In this document: piece by piece, positions 11,254 to 26,200 of the stretch
How the letters are laid out: each line of letters starts with the position of its first letter
Numbering within the stretch: the stretch's first letter is position 1
DNA from: Anisus vortex
Lineage: Eukaryota; Mollusca; Gastropoda; Planorbidae
Length of the DNA stretch: 64,000 bases
Reading direction: 5' to 3'
Assembly: GCA_949126835.1 (NCBI GenBank)
Contig: OX421497.1
Span: forward strand, 6,205,354 to 6,269,353
The notes under the pieces: model-generated
Database searches by the model: none
What the model was told of the DNA's origin: nothing
Seen by the model: only the letters and a program-made list of their open reading frames with translations
Translations under genes and position numbers: made by a program

Positions 11254-14200
11254 TTATATCTCTATCTCGTTGCTGAGGAAGTGGTACATGAACGCGGCCT
11301 TCTTGGCATCCTCCTCCCGCAGCTTGCTCCGCCTCTCTTTCATGACGGCCTCCTTGGCAGAGGGCGAATTGAACAGCTGGCTCTGTGGCCTCAGCAACAC
11401 CTCCCCGAACATGGACGCTGTAAGAAATGACAGCATAGCAATAGTTATCAGCATAGGAATTGGGTTTTAGAAAAGCCGTATCGAGCCATGCATAAATGCT
11501 GGCTTATTTCAACAGACTTGAACCCCTCCCCACTGACTAAAGAGCAGAGATTGAATCTACTGATTGCCCTGGACACCAACTTGATGGTCTGCGCCACTTA
11601 ACCCGATGAGACCGCAAGACAGCTTAAGCGGTCCAGAGCGCGTCAGTCATTCAGGCCGAGAGAACAGGTCTTGTATAAAGGCAGTAATTTAAGCCGTTCC
11701 CTTTTCCAATCCTACTTTTTTAATCTATAAATAAACCAAACAAACATGGCTGCCCCCATTGAGTTTATTTTGCGATCTTTTATAGTAATAGAGTGTGTTT
11801 AGTTTATATTGTTTTCGAAGCAAAAAAATGGATAATTCTGAGCCAGGAACATCAATAGAAAAGCGTGTGTGTATAAGACGATTTACAATTCAAGAGTTGC
11901 ATTAAAAATTAGAAGATTTTACTAAATTAGAGAACAATAATGATAAAGATTAGGATTAGGCCTAGCCAGAGGAATAACTTGAATCGTAATCAGACAACAA
12001 TGAGATAAATAGTGAGTTAGAAGAGAATGATAGGGCTAGTGTTATTAGGAGATCAGCTGAAAAAGAAGGTGTGTACTTGGTCCCTCTGGTGATATTGTTT
12101 GGAATAAGACATACAAACATAGTGACAGATCAATATTTCTGTAGAAAACAAGTAAGCATCTCTTTTACATATTTGAGCTGTTAGATTGTCATTATTTGTC
12201 AGATGTGTGCTGTTTAAGTCCTCATTTCTAAACGTCCCCATTTTTCAATAATTTCCTCTGGCGGGTCCAGGCAGAGTTTTTTTTAACTCTCAGCGGGACA
12301 GGGTCTCAAAGGGTTAACTTGACATATGAATGCTATGGGTCATGCATTTCAAGTGTCAAACATCAAGTACTGACCTGGCGGGCTTTATGCACCTATATCT
12401 TACATTTCAAAAGAGATGTAATGTCATTCTAACAGAACAATCAAAAGTTCATCATAAAAAAAAATTTAACAAAAAAGACAACTTACATAAAAATTTCATA
12501 TCAAGACCATTTCTATCTGAATGTTTAAGAAGTTCCCTGAGGAATGCACAGATGTAGAGGAAACAATTTTTATGACAACCTGGCAGGTTGGTGACGATCT
12601 GAAACACAAGGCAAAGGCAAGCATAAAGTATTTGTATTTACCCACTTGAGGGCACGGTGGCCGTTGGTAGCGCATTCAGCTAGCGTACTAAAGGTCCTGG
12701 GTTCGAATCCTGGTTCAGTCTACCCAGCTCTGATGGGTACCTGACCTTAGTCGGGTTAAGTAAAGGCCGCTATACATAGTGCTGGCCACAATCACCTAGT
12801 ATGCTGTGGCCACAGAAACTGGTGAACGCTGCTTCACCAGCACCCTCAAGTCCTGGGGAAAAAATCCTAGCCTGAACCAGGATTCGAAACCAGAACCTTC
12901 AGATTGCCAGTGGAATGCGCTGCCACTCGGTCACGTGCTTCATAAAATATGAGAGTGGGAGATAATATATTAGAAAAAAAAACTTACTTGTTTGCTAAGG
13001 AGAAGGTTGTTGGAGGTTGAAAGACATCTCAAGTAGAACTCATAAGGAATGACTGGCTGCGGCAGACACTCGAGGAACAAGAGGAACGCCTCGGCCACAG
13101 AGTGAACGCTCAAGTTGTCAGCTGGCGCTGTCTTAAGGAAAAGCACCGTTACTGCCCTTTAATGAAAGAAGCCCATTTCTTCATAGCGCTATGCAACATA
13201 TATAAAAATTAGAGAAACAGACCATAACAGTAACAGACCATTTGTTTATGTACTGAATTGTTTCCTACAACGTAACATCTCTATGTGTGATATTTAATAT
13301 TAATGGTCAGATATAGTCTGTTTCTTTAATTTTATATATGATACAACCTATCTGCGCCTGTACCAGCTTATTCAATAGAAGAAAAGTAAAGTTAATCTGT
13401 GGGTGTTGTCCTGAGCTACACCACTAACTCAATCTAAAAATATTGTTTAGCCATTGTTTTTTTAATTGTAAAAAACCCACCACAATTTATTCATTATTTG
13501 AATCAATAGAGATATCTAAAGTAAAGTATCACTACAATTAGTGAAGCAGAGTTTACTGGTTTCTTTGGCCAAGGCATGCGAGGGAATTGTACATCCAGCA
13601 CAATGCCCAGCTGTGTCTCTTTTTTACCCAAACTGGTGCTTAGTATACACACAAGAGCTTGGCAGTTCCAGGGTCAGAAGTAAACCCAGGATTTTTTCCC
13701 AGGGAGGGGGAGGCGGAACTTTCACATGACAAACATTTACCAAATGTAGTACAAATAAAAAAACGTAGCACCCTTAGTCCCCCTTCTCCCTTTAAACTTG
13801 TGGGAGACTGGATCTTCCAAACCTAGTGATGAATTTCAAGGGTTCCACAGGGTTTACGGTAAAAGGATACGAATGTGTTCTGGTTTCCCAGTGTCCAGGC
13901 AGTCTCTGATGATCTGAATCTCTGAATTCCTTCCCGGCTGCTGGAACAACTCCTCCTGCAGAGAAATAAAATAGCTTTATTAGATTTCTGTAACAGTCAA
14001 CATGGCTATAATCAGGGGCGAAGCCACAGGGGGGGCTGAGGGGGGCTAAGCCCCCCCTGGAATTTTTGAAAAATATGTTTTTTCAACAGTTTTTTGTTTA
14101 AATATGTATTAAATTCGCAAAAAAATTAGTAAATGTTTATCACGCGAAAGTTCAGCCCCCCTTGGAATTTGGTAAATGTTTGCCAAGCGAAAGTTCAGCC

Positions 14201-17200
14201 CCCCCTGGAAAAAAATTCTGGCTTCGCCCCTGGCTATAATACAGGTGCAGCATAAGCCAGACCATCTTTCAGTCATCATTTATCAATACTTACCTTAGAT
14301 AACATGCTTGGCATTAAACAGGACCAGTTGCCTTAACAAATCATCGGGCTGACAAACAGCCACACTTTCCTTAAATGATGTCTGGTTACTTAGCCATTTG
14401 GACAGAACTTGGGGCATAATACATACAACTGTGCACTAGAATTTAAACTCCCAGACGTAAAAATAGTGATCGAACACATCCAGCCAAACATGCCATATAT
14501 TTTCATAGATAGATTTCCCATTAAATTTTTGTTAGATAAGTTTTAAAACTGTTACATCTTGCTGTCTAGGGTGAGCAATTATCTAAATAACTTCTTCGTA
14601 CTCTCATAGAATCTTGAACGTTCGTATAATGACACGCCTACCAACTTTCATCAAAACAATTCAGAAAGACGCCATGAAAAATAACAATACATTTTAATTT
14701 AACATCGCACATAACATTGAGCTCAACACAAGTTAATCAAAATAAAAAAATAAAAAAACAAACAACACAAGTAGTAGTAAACACAGCCTAGCCAGTCTCT
14801 ATACACACTACTCTCTAACAAAAAAACTACACACTGCATGGTCAATTGGTCAAGGGTCACCAAAAGGAATGTGACCACCAGTTTACAAAGGGGAGGTAAT
14901 CACAACTAAACAAAAAACAAGAGAGTTAAATAATTATACATCACAAAACAAAATAATAAAAAGAAAAACGATATCACCATTCATTACGATCACCATTCAC
15001 TACGATCACCATTCAAAACGATCACCATTCACAACGATCACCATTCACGACGATCACCATTCACAACGATCACCATTCACAACGATCACCATTCAAAACG
15101 ATCACCATTCACAACGATCACCATTCACAACGATCACCATTCACAACGATCATTGATAAAATACCAACTAGACTTATATCTGGAATATGGAAAAAACAAA
15201 AAACACTTCTAGCACAAACCTTGTTCATGGCATTTTTATGTAAAAAATCCACCATCTTCCAAATTTCTTTAGGCACCATGTACAGTCTGCCACCATCTTT
15301 GGCGATATCCACCCGGTTTAGACTCCCTGGCTGTTCCTGCAATCAAAAGTTTCACACAGAATTTGAGGGAAAAAAAACTGGAAAACATGAATTTCTCTTT
15401 CTCGCTCGATGTGTTATAATGATAAAATATTTCACTAGACTCGGACCACGGATGAGCGTAGGACGCAATAATCTTCTTTATAGAAGGAGCGTCTGTAATG
15501 TATAAGATAAGATATGAAAACACCAGCTTTATTGCGGTTTACTTGAACATGTTAATGGTGGAGTTTCATTGTCATTTTGGGGACAGTCTGAAAGTTAAAT
15601 ACAATTTTTGGTAAAAGCTGCTAACAACTGACAAGAGTAACACCAATAGTTAAATCACTAAACCGAGAACACTAGAGGACAGAAGGGCAAAGAGTAAAGT
15701 AGTAATAATACACAAATACATTGCAAGGCTTTTAAAATTTAACTCACGATTTCAATTAGCTCCGCCACGGGGACCTCTCTGATTGGCCCGTGCATCTGGA
15801 TGAGTGCCTCTATGGATGACCCGAATGAGCTGGTCAAATAGTTCCCGCTGACTGTGATCTGGATGCCGGTTAAGTTTTTTTTAGTGTTTCAATCAATATA
15901 GGCGGCATGTTATAGAGACATGTTAGGGATGTTAACCCTTACAGTCCCGGGTGTGTTTTATCCCATCAACCTACTTCTTTTCCTCAGTTCCAGGCACGTA
16001 TCAAAATATGAAATTCACTGGAGCCCAGTCGAGTATATATTCCTAAGGAAGGGTATCTATCTAAAGAACAAAATAAAGGATTTGACTTTTCATCATAGTC
16101 TCGGGCAGAATATTTATTCGATAGCTGAATAGGTGAAGTTTATTTTGCTTTTTAAATTACCAAAACTGACCAACTACTGAGTTTTTTTTTGTAAATTGAA
16201 AGTGCGGTTCTAATGGATGCTACCAAATTATCTTCCGTTATTATGGACTTGCATGTTGAATTAATATTACAAATGAATACAATAATAATTATTTTATGAA
16301 TTAGATTAGTTATTATGTAGTTATTATGTTTCTATCAATTTACTCTCTATGTGTTGTTATTATGGTCTTGCATGTTGAATTAATATTACAAATGAATAAA
16401 TTATTTTATGAATTAGATTATTCTAATAAGGTAAGTTATTATGTTTCTAGCAATTAACTCTCTACGTGTTGTTGTTATACATTTTGACCAACAAAAAAGA
16501 CAAAAAAAAATATTTTTGAACCTTATCGATGTCTCAGCCATTCTAAAATAAAGTCTGGGCCGTGGGGAGTAATAAGTAAAATAATGGGCGGGACTGAAGG
16601 TATGCAAAGCAGGAAAGTAGGCCGGTACTTGAAGGGTTAACATGGTTTGTCAGCATAATGTTAGAGTCAGTTTACCATTAATTGGCCATGATGTTTCACA
16701 TTAAAAGTTGTAATGACTGTTAAATCCGATTTATTTTTAACTCATTTGCTACTAACCTAGTTTCCAAAGACACCCGGGAAAGTACTAGCCAAAGGGAAGG
16801 AACTCTGTATTAAATTTAGTAAAATTTTTTTTAATATTTTTTTTTAATGACTAAATATTCCCCAAAGTGAATAAAAATTACATCATAAAATAGATAAATA
16901 TCTTAGCTTTCTGGAAATGTATACTTCTTTACATAAAAAATGCAGAATTATCGGTAGAATCATTTGCTGAGTGTTGAGACCCTATGATTTGGCTACTAAA
17001 TATTTTTGCTAGCCCTACTGTCAAAGTCCGATAAAGTATAATAAAGCCCAAAAATCGAGTTGTAATGGAAATTCATCTAAGTCTATATCTGCAGCATCCT
17101 TATTATCAGAACTATTGTTAAATTTTATATTTGGAGGTATAGAGCTATTGATAAAAAAAGTAAAACATTAAAAGCGAAGGCTATAAAAAAAAGTATTACA

Positions 17201-20200
17201 AGACAAAAGGCCAGTGAAAAATACCCGTATTTTGAACGCGCAGCACAAAAAAACGAAACTAGATAAAAACATCCGGTTTTTATTAACGAAACAGACTATA
17301 TTCCTACTTTTTAAAAGCCGTGCTTTCAGTATTAAAAAAAAACCAGAACGCATGGCGAAAAATCAAGAAACGACAATAGGTTAGTCACACACGTGGCGGC
17401 CGCTTTTGGGCGCATTAGTACGGAGGGGGTAGGTCGCATTGAGTCGCGGTAGTAGCAAATGAGTTCAACAAGAACTCTAAATAACCAGAATATACACCTC
17501 TATTTCTGTAAGCATGGTGGCAGGAAGAAAGTATTTGTTTTATGGTAATCAAATAGTATACTTTTAAAAGTGAAACAAGTTTTCCTTAAGAAATATTCTT
17601 AGACATGATTTATTAGAAGTATGGGATAAGTAAAGAACCCTAGGGACCAAACTGATCATAGGGCTGGTGAAGCAGCCAGCACAATGCCCAGCCGGCTATA
17701 CTTCACCCCAACTAATGTCAGGTACCCATCAGAGCTGGGTAGACTCAGGGAGACCTGCAAGTCCCTTAGAAAAAATCCTAGCCTCCACCAGGATTCAAAT
17801 TCAGAACCTTTGCAGCGCCAGTAGAACACGCCGCTGTTCGGCCAGCATCCCCGTATTAGTATTGGATGCAATCTTATATTTTGATCTATTTTTAGTATGG
17901 TGATGTATTTTTAGTATCAAGATCTATAATGGGTATTCCGAGACTTTGTGCCATGACAATGTGCCGAGCCAAAGGATACAAAAGAATCTTTCCCGTTGAT
18001 CAAGTGGAGCACGAGGATGTCCTCTATCTTCTCTTCCCCAGAGTTGAGCTTAGCGGCAGTGGCCTTGTCAACGTACACTTCAATGTGGACCTCACAGCAC
18101 GCACCTGCCAGGACAAAGAAAATGTTCAGTTCACCAAAGGCTACGTCACATTTAAAATGAATTTCATCTAAAGACAACTATTGCAAAAGGTTCAGCTCTG
18201 AAGTTCCTGCCTCTAACGAATTACCTGCTTCTATTATAGACTTGCAAGGTGTGGCCTTGAGCCAAGGTCTGCAATACGATTGGTCGTCCAGCTTGTTGAT
18301 GAATTCAAACTCTACTGGAACCTGCCACAATGCCAAGGACAGACACATACATTTTAAAATAATATTTTCAATGAAAAGAATAAAAAAAAAAACTTGAGTT
18401 GAAAATAAAAACTGGTATATGCTATTCATATATAATTACTATAATAAACAGCAGCTCTGTATTTATTTAATTATACAAAGAAATCTATTATTAATCAAAT
18501 GAACTGAATGAGCTTAAAAAATTGGAAAATTTCCACAATGTTCAAAATATTACCTGAAAGATAAAAGGGAAAGAATTTTTGAATATAAATTAAATTGAAA
18601 ACTTTCTCATTGGCTAGTTGCTGTGTGCTTTATATACTAATACATCTGCCACTGCAATTCACACCGAGAGAGCACTGAGCATGCTAAATTTAATAGCATG
18701 GATAGAAGCGCTATAAAAATGACCATTATTATTAATTCATGTTAATTTAGAAAGCTGAAATGATCAAATTTCCCAATTCATCAATAAAACATTATTTAGT
18801 AAGCTTTATTTTCCCATTTCTCTTTGCTCAGCTGTTAAAACTCGATGTTAAAAAATTGTTTTTAGCTCATCAATTAGAATTGAAGTTTTTCTTTTCTTTT
18901 TCTATACACAAAAACAGGTCCACAACACAGGGTGTCTATGAGTCTACCCCTGGCCACACAATCCTCATGGTATGCTGAGGAAACTAGCCCTGTGGACCAA
19001 AAAGGTAATATAAAAGAGACTCAATACCCCAGGCCACACAATCTTCATCTTATGCTAGCGCTAAGGAGTTTTGGTAAACGCTGCTTCACCAACACTGGAA
19101 TTGAAAAGGGACACCATGACACCAACAACCGACCCATAATTCCATTCCAAGAGAAAGAGTGACTAATGTCTCACCTGGCCTATATTGGCGACGGTCACAA
19201 CCTGAACTTGAGACTCGATAAACTTCACATCCTTGAAGATCAACTGGAATTGAATCAGAGAAAGAAGAAAAAAATAAGAAAAAAAAAACACAATAAAACA
19301 ACTTGACACTTAGAAATGTCATTGGAGTTACACAAAGCAACAATTAATTGTAGTCAACGCATTAAAAAAATGTGTAAAATGCAACATTGTAAAAAATCAT
19401 CACCTCTGTGTTGTCGATTTTAATTTGAGGCAGGTAGTCATTCTCCAGCCGATCCAATTTTTTCATGATGTCCTCGTAAACTCTCTTGTAGCGCTTCTCA
19501 TCTATGACACGGATCTGCGTTTTTAAAATAAATAAAGTACAACGGCAAATTAGAACAGCTGCAAATCACAGTAAATCTAGAAATCTGACGATAACAAAAA
19601 AAAAAACAGGATTTCTTTTTCCTTTTCAGACTTATGGGCCCTGGTGTTGGGTGAAGCAGCAGTTACCAGGTTTTGTGGTTTGCACCATGCAAGAACATTG
19701 TGGGGCCAGCACACTAGACAAAGGTAAATTAGCTTTTACCTGAACAATGTCACGTTCCCTTTCATTTAAATCCCTCCCTCCTGGATTTGAGCCCCTCTGG
19801 AATGGCAATCATCCACGTCCCCATATCATCAGGTGACTAGACCACTGATGATATTTTAGAAAAAAAAAAAAAAAACAGAACAAGAATGTAATCCTCGTGG
19901 ATTCTATTAGCCAGATAAAAAAAATGTTTGAGAGGAGGAGTGCACACCCGACTCGGATCCTGTTGAAGGCTGGGATTTTTTTTCCTGTCTCAGGAGGGTG
20001 TGTCCCTTGGTCTACTTTGATGAGTATCCACCACCAGTTGGGAAAAGTAAAGGCTGCCAGGCATTGTGCTGGCTAAACAATCCCCTATAAAGCAGTGGCC
20101 TTGGAAACTTGTGAGCTCCGCTTCACTGGCCCTATAAATAAAATTGGGTCCCATGGGAATACTTTTCTCGATTTTCTAGCTAGGGATATTTTTAGCTTGA

Positions 20201-23200
20201 CCCTTTCAATTGTAAGTCTTTTGTAGGTCATCATCATCATCGATCCCATAACCGCTGTGGTCGTTGGGGGGAGCGAATGGACACCTCAGCAGTCAACTTT
20301 CTCCACTTTTGCCTATCTTGAGCGGCTGTCAATAGTTGAGTCAATCAACTGCAACCCTGACCAATACTTTACATTTTCGAAACCAGCATCTCCGCTGATG
20401 GCCTCTTCTACGCCCACCTTCCACCATGCCCTGGAGGATTGTTTTTGACAGGCTTTTGTCAAGCAACACATGACCGAACCAAGTCAATTTGCGCCGTTTG
20501 ATTGTTGCCATAATGTTTTCTTGAGGGCCTGCAATTGAGGATATTCTGTCCCACACATACGCATTAGTTCTGTGTTCTACGGAGGAGATTCGAAGTATGT
20601 TTCTCATGCATTTATAGCCTTGAAAATCATTTTAAAAATTTAAAAACTGTGTAAATTATAAAACAGACAAAAAGGGGACAATATTTATACAAAATGAGAA
20701 AATCTAGATTTGATAAATATATTTAGTGTTGGCTACAATAAAAACAAGGGGACACAATTAGTTCAACATAACTATAAAAAAAAGGTCAAGTAGAATAGTT
20801 ACCCCAACATCAAAGAGGGCGCTGACGGGCTTGTGGTCAGATATTTTCAACTGCGGGTGGGAGTCGTACCGCAGCTGCTTGACTCCGGGTCCCCGCCACA
20901 GTACCCTGTCACAGTAGGCCGGCACTCTGCTCTTCTCACTGCATTAAAAAAAACAAATACTGTAGGCTACAACAATATCCTTACAACTTCGACAAAAGTA
21001 AAAAAAAATACATAAGACTTTTTTCAACAAAATAATAAAGCCAAAAAAATATTCCTCACTTTTCATGGAATAAATTAGTACCATCCCTGGGTACCTGTAA
21101 TTTTTCAAAGGTCCATTCTTACTGGCTCACAAAGGTATGTTTAGACCGTTGAACTTTTTTTGATGCATAAAGTACAATTTAGATCAGATACTGTGAGTCA
21201 ACGTGACTATATAATATATATATAAAGAGGTTTACATAATAAAAATGAGGTAAGGGAAATTGTATGTACGTATTGGGAAAATACTGATTACCTGCAAAAA
21301 TATTGAGAAATTGATATTTATTTTTTTTGCCCATATTTTCTTTAATTGTGCATAACACCCTAAGGAGTGTACAAAAAGTGTACGAATGCGTTGAGATATG
21401 GACAGGTACCCAGATATGCAGTATTGATGACTAAATCATTTTTTACTGACTGGGAAAAAATAGTCATCAAAAAAACTAGACAAATTTACATGTAGCATGA
21501 TTCAATTTTTAAAAGTAGGTAAGAAAACTCAGAATCAGACTGATTTCATCTCTTTATGAACATATTTTCTACAATTCCCCTTTAAAGAACCAATTTATCT
21601 TTGCAGTATCATAGAAAATGTCAAGAAACGGAGAGTCTCTTTTTGTTCTTCTTGAAAGAACATAGCTTATCATTTTTTTTTAAAACATCTCACCTGGAGT
21701 CGTAGTTGTCTGTCCCTGAATCAAACTTGTAGGTGGGGTCAAAGTTCGGAAAACCTTCCTCAAAACCCTTGAAAACCTCAGTGTTGGCTTTCAGCTGGCG
21801 AAAAAGCTGAAGAGTAATAAAAAAATGTGTGCTATTACAGCATGCTTGAAAACACAGCAAGCCGCAGGGCAAAAGATGTGTAGGCCTAAGCCATTTAGAA
21901 TATGAATAAATGGAAGCACTGTACTGATGTAGTGTACCTGGTCCCCTTGTATCAAGCGTTTGTGGTCTCCTGCCTTGATGTAGCTTTTCACCTTGTCTAT
22001 GGGAAGGTCTATGCGGTAATTCAAGTCTCCGATCCAGAAGACTATACTGAAACATTTTGTTTTCATTTCATATTACTAGTTAATCGCATTAGTCATGTAA
22101 CTAGTTAATTATATTACACAGGGACTTTCAATTTTAGGTGATCTGGGGAATAAACTAACTATTTCACAATAACACATCTATAAAACATAACCTCAGGGTT
22201 CTTACTCTAAAATCATTTTTTAATTCTTAATCTTTATAATCTGATCACAGGGCCGGTGAAGCAGCGTTAACCAGTTTCTGTGGCATACTTAGGGTATTGT
22301 GTGGCCAGCACAATGCTCGGCCAATTTACTTTATCCCAACTAGTGTCAGGTACCCATCAAAGCTGGGTAGACTCAGGGACACCCTCGAGTCCCCAGAACA
22401 AATCCTAGCCTTCATCAGGATTCGAATCAAGGACCTTTGGTACCCCAACTGAACGCGCTTCCACTCGGCAACCGAGCCCCATGATTAGTTTGGTCCTACA
22501 GGTACTTTACTTTTTACTTTTAAACTTTATAATGAAATTTGCAAACTAATATTTAATATACTGGTATTTGTAAATTGTCTTTTCTTGCTGCTTTGTCCAT
22601 AATAGCGAAATGTACAAACTTCCCCAAACCTCTAAAACCCAAGTCAGTTTTCCCAAAACCAAATGAACTTTAGAGATCATATAAAAAAAAACTTGTGAAT
22701 TTCGGGCTGGAGTTGATGTAACAAATAAAATAAACAACAACGGCACAGGCTCTCACTCGTGTTCTGAAATTTCCAGCGGCGGGGTGAAGTCTTTAAACTT
22801 GGTCTTGCTCATAATGTCTTTATAGTCCTAGAGGAATGAAACAAAGTGAAGATCAGAACAAAAGCCCTAAAATGTTTCGAACCATCAACTACATATGCAG
22901 TGGAAATACATTGCATTAAGCCACCCAAGGCATGAATGTACAAGTTTAGCACCTGTCAAATCAATTTGGTCCATAGGGCCGAAGGAGCGACCACCAGTTT
23001 CCTGTGGCCACGGCATACTAAGGGATTGTGTGGCCGACACAATGCCCAGCGGCCCTCTACTTTACCACAACTAATGCCAGATACCCATCAGAGCTGGGTA
23101 GATCAGGGACAGCCTCCAGTCCCAGGTACAAATCTGAGCTTTCGCCAGGATTTTAAAACCGAACGTTCACTGCGCAAGCCGAACGCGCTGCCGCTCTGCC

Positions 23201-26200
23201 CCATGACTGTGGCGGCACGTATAAATACAACACCAACGCTGACTGATGCACATCTAACACATTTCTCCTTATTGGAATAACTAGATTGCTAACTAGCTCT
23301 GATTGTGTAATAAGTTATATATGTGTGGGGTTTATAATTGTTGTTCCAAGGGTTTAATGATAGAAAAAAAGATTTAGTTGTAATGTTAAATACTGCAGTA
23401 TTTGTTCAAATCTGCTCATAAGAAATTAATCCAATCAGCAAAGAGTCGTCAGCTTGTTGACCCCTGGCCAGTTCTCACCTGATTTCTCCGTTCAAATTCA
23501 TCCTGATGAGCGGCCAAGTGAGATGTGACAAAACACAAGGATGTGTTGTGCAGGCAGAACCGGATGGACACGCCACCTTTGTTTCCCTGGTGGAGTGTAA
23601 GACAATGTAAGTTCATCACCAAACTAATTTATTCATATTGTTATAACACCAAAACTATTCAATACACCTGTAAGGTCAATACAGATGCAAAGAATGTCAA
23701 TACAAATGTAATTAATGTCAATACACCTGTAATCAATGTCAACACACCTGTAAGGTCAATACAAATGCAAAGAATGTCAATACAAATGTAATTAATGTCA
23801 ATACACCTGTAATCAATGTCAATTCACCTGTAAGGTCAATACAAATGCCAAGAATGTCAATACAAATGTAATTACCAGTAATGTAAATACACCTGTAATC
23901 AATGTCAATTCACCTGTAAGGTCAATACAAATGCAAAGAATGTCAATGCAAATGTAATTAATGTCAATACACCTGTAATCAATGTCAACACACCTGTAAA
24001 CACAATGTAATTAAATCTTTTTGGAACACTTTTTTTTAAACAGAAGTTTTAAACTATACGGAAATATCTGGCTAAATTTAAACGCTGACGGCATTGTGGA
24101 ATGTGCCCTATGTTAAAGTACCAGAGATCAAAGATCTCGACGTACCATGATGCCCATAATGCCCGTGGGCACCGAGTCTGTATCCAAAAAGGTGATCTGA
24201 CTCTTGTGCTTCACCTGTATGTAGACAATCAGCATGATGCCCACTAGCCGGATGGATTTCACCTGAAAGGAAAATAAATGAGATGGATGGTAAACTTTGA
24301 CCTTTTCAAAAGCGTGTGACCCAAGAATAAGAACGTTTATTTACCCTTAGAGCTTTGTCAATTGTAATTATAAACATGACACTCTTTAAGTTGCGACACT
24401 TTGTAACCTATTATTTAAAACAATGACACTTTGTATAGTATAAACTAAAACTAAGACACTTTGTATAGTATAAACTAAAACTAAGACACTTTGTATAGTA
24501 TAAACTAAAACTAAGACACTTTGTATAGTATAAACTAGAACTAAGACACTTTGCATAGTATAAACTAAAACTAAGACACTTTGTATAGTATAAACTAAAA
24601 CTAAGACACTTTGTATCGTATGAACTAAAACTAAGACACTTTGTATAGTATAAACTAAAACTAAGACACTTTGTATATTATAAACTAAAACTAAGACACT
24701 TTGTATAGTATAAACTAAAACTAAGACACTTTGTATAGTATAAACTAAAACTAAGACACTTTGTATAGTATAAACTAAAACTAAGACACTTTGTATATTA
24801 TAAACTAAAACTAAGACACTTTGCATAGTATAAACTAAAACTAAAGACACTTTGTATAGTATAAACTAAAACTAAGACACTTTGTATAGTATAAACTAAA
24901 ACTAAGACACTTTGTATAGTATAAACTAAAACTAAGACACTTTGTATAGTATAAACTAAAACTAAGACACTTTGTATAGTATAAACTAAAACTAAGACAC
25001 TTTGTATAGTATAAACTAAAACTAAGACACTTTGTATAGTATAAACTAAAACTAGGACACTTTGTATAGTATAAACTAAAACAATGAGCCTTTTTAAGTA
25101 ATAACTTAAACTAGGATACTCTAAATATGGGTCACAGTAGCAGAGCGGCAGCGCAATCAACTGGCGATCTGAAGGTCCTTGGGATGGAATCCTGGTGGTG
25201 GCTAGGATTTTTTTCCCGGGACTTGAGGATGTTCCTGGGTCTACTCAGCTCTGATGGGTACCTGACATTAGTTGGGTAAAGTAAAGGCGGCTGGGCATTG
25301 TGCTGGCCACTCATCCCCTAGTATGCTGTGGCCACAGAAACTGGTGAACGCTGCTTCACCAGCCCTATGATTAAATTGTCCAAAGGGTACTTTACTAGGA
25401 CACTCTGTATGACATAAACTAAAAATATGACACTTCTTACTTTTTGATACTTGGCCTTTGGGTGAAGTCCTGATTTCACAGCCTTTTGCCACTCAGCTTC
25501 CTTGGAGGAGTCTGTGAAGATGAATGCCTCCTTACTTAAATCTAGCTCTTGGAAGCTGCGGCCAAAGTTAGAAAAATATGTGCACTTGAATAGCAGTTGA
25601 GTTGATAAATCAGGTTTTAAGACATCATTAATACAGTATATTTGCATGTGGTTAGAGTTGATGAATACTAGCAAATTTGCCGGGTCACAAAATGTAAATT
25701 TAGAAAAAAGATATACTATGGCATTGAGTAATAAGAAATAACATAATAAATCACAAAAAACACAAACACCGATTGTTTGAGTGTCAATCACCCCGGCGGG
25801 TCAAGACAAATAAAAGGTAGTGGGTCAGAAGGTTACCTACCCTATGACGTAGATGTCAGGAGCCTCAGAGTCTACGACCATCCACTTGTGGAGAGATTCT
25901 GGTGGCGACTGGCCATTCACGTTCCAGGTTCCGCAAAAGACTCTGTTAAAGAGAAGACACCCCAAAGTAAGACATGAAAAGCATCACATGCAAGATGAAT
26001 CTTTGTCCTAGAGTTGAAATCTTTATTCAAAATTAAATAATTTTGAAAGCCTTCCCCCCCCCCCTCCCTTCTCCCCGAACTAAATTAAGAGCTTGATATA
26101 ATTTAAAAAGTAAAGTAAGTAATCCTGACGGACCATATTGATCCATAGGGCAAGTAAAGCAGAATTCTTAGGCCATGGCATACTAGGGGATTTTGTGACC

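Larger units (their letters stand above)
11254..15336 (-). other. INPP5B/OCRL: INPP5B/OCRL coding exons 22-26: RhoGAP-like domain and stop
   Basis: Exons: 15220-15336, 13871-13955, 12988-13127, 12487-12598, 11254-11417 (TAA at 11254-11256). Key segments are [41 protein letters not shown] and [10 protein letters not shown]. The loop that in active RhoGAPs carries the arginine finger reads [11 protein letters not shown] and has no arginine in the finger context, as in human OCRL/INPP5B, so GAP catalysis is not expected. The last 40 residues are charged and helical ([15 protein letters not shown]) and end without a prenylation motif. No poly(A) signal for this gene was pinned down below 11,254. 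Confidence 0.92.
15748..19514 (-). other. INPP5B/OCRL: INPP5B/OCRL coding exons 17-21: linker helix and ASH domain
   Basis: Exons: 19404-19514, 19175-19243, 18225-18321, 17980-18104, 15748-15858. The ASH domain runs from [12 protein letters not shown] through [34 protein letters not shown] and [19 protein letters not shown]. In vertebrate OCRL and INPP5B this domain contributes to Rab binding. The donor of exon 20 is TCTTTT followed by GTATCC; reading through it loses similarity immediately, while joining to exon 21 restores the family sequence [11 protein letters not shown]. Confidence 0.92.

Noticed and set aside
12652..12735. Functional tRNA gene at the SINE head
   Set aside because: A- and B-boxes are present but the acceptor stem does not pair and the sequence continues as a known SINE body.
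14973..15150. Short regular repeats as a possible CRISPR array
   Set aside because: Units are contiguous with no spacers and the DNA is clearly eukaryotic.
24386..25160. Long minus-strand frames of [10 protein letters not shown] repeats
   Set aside because: By-product of a 30-bp period in an intron; no coding variation pattern.
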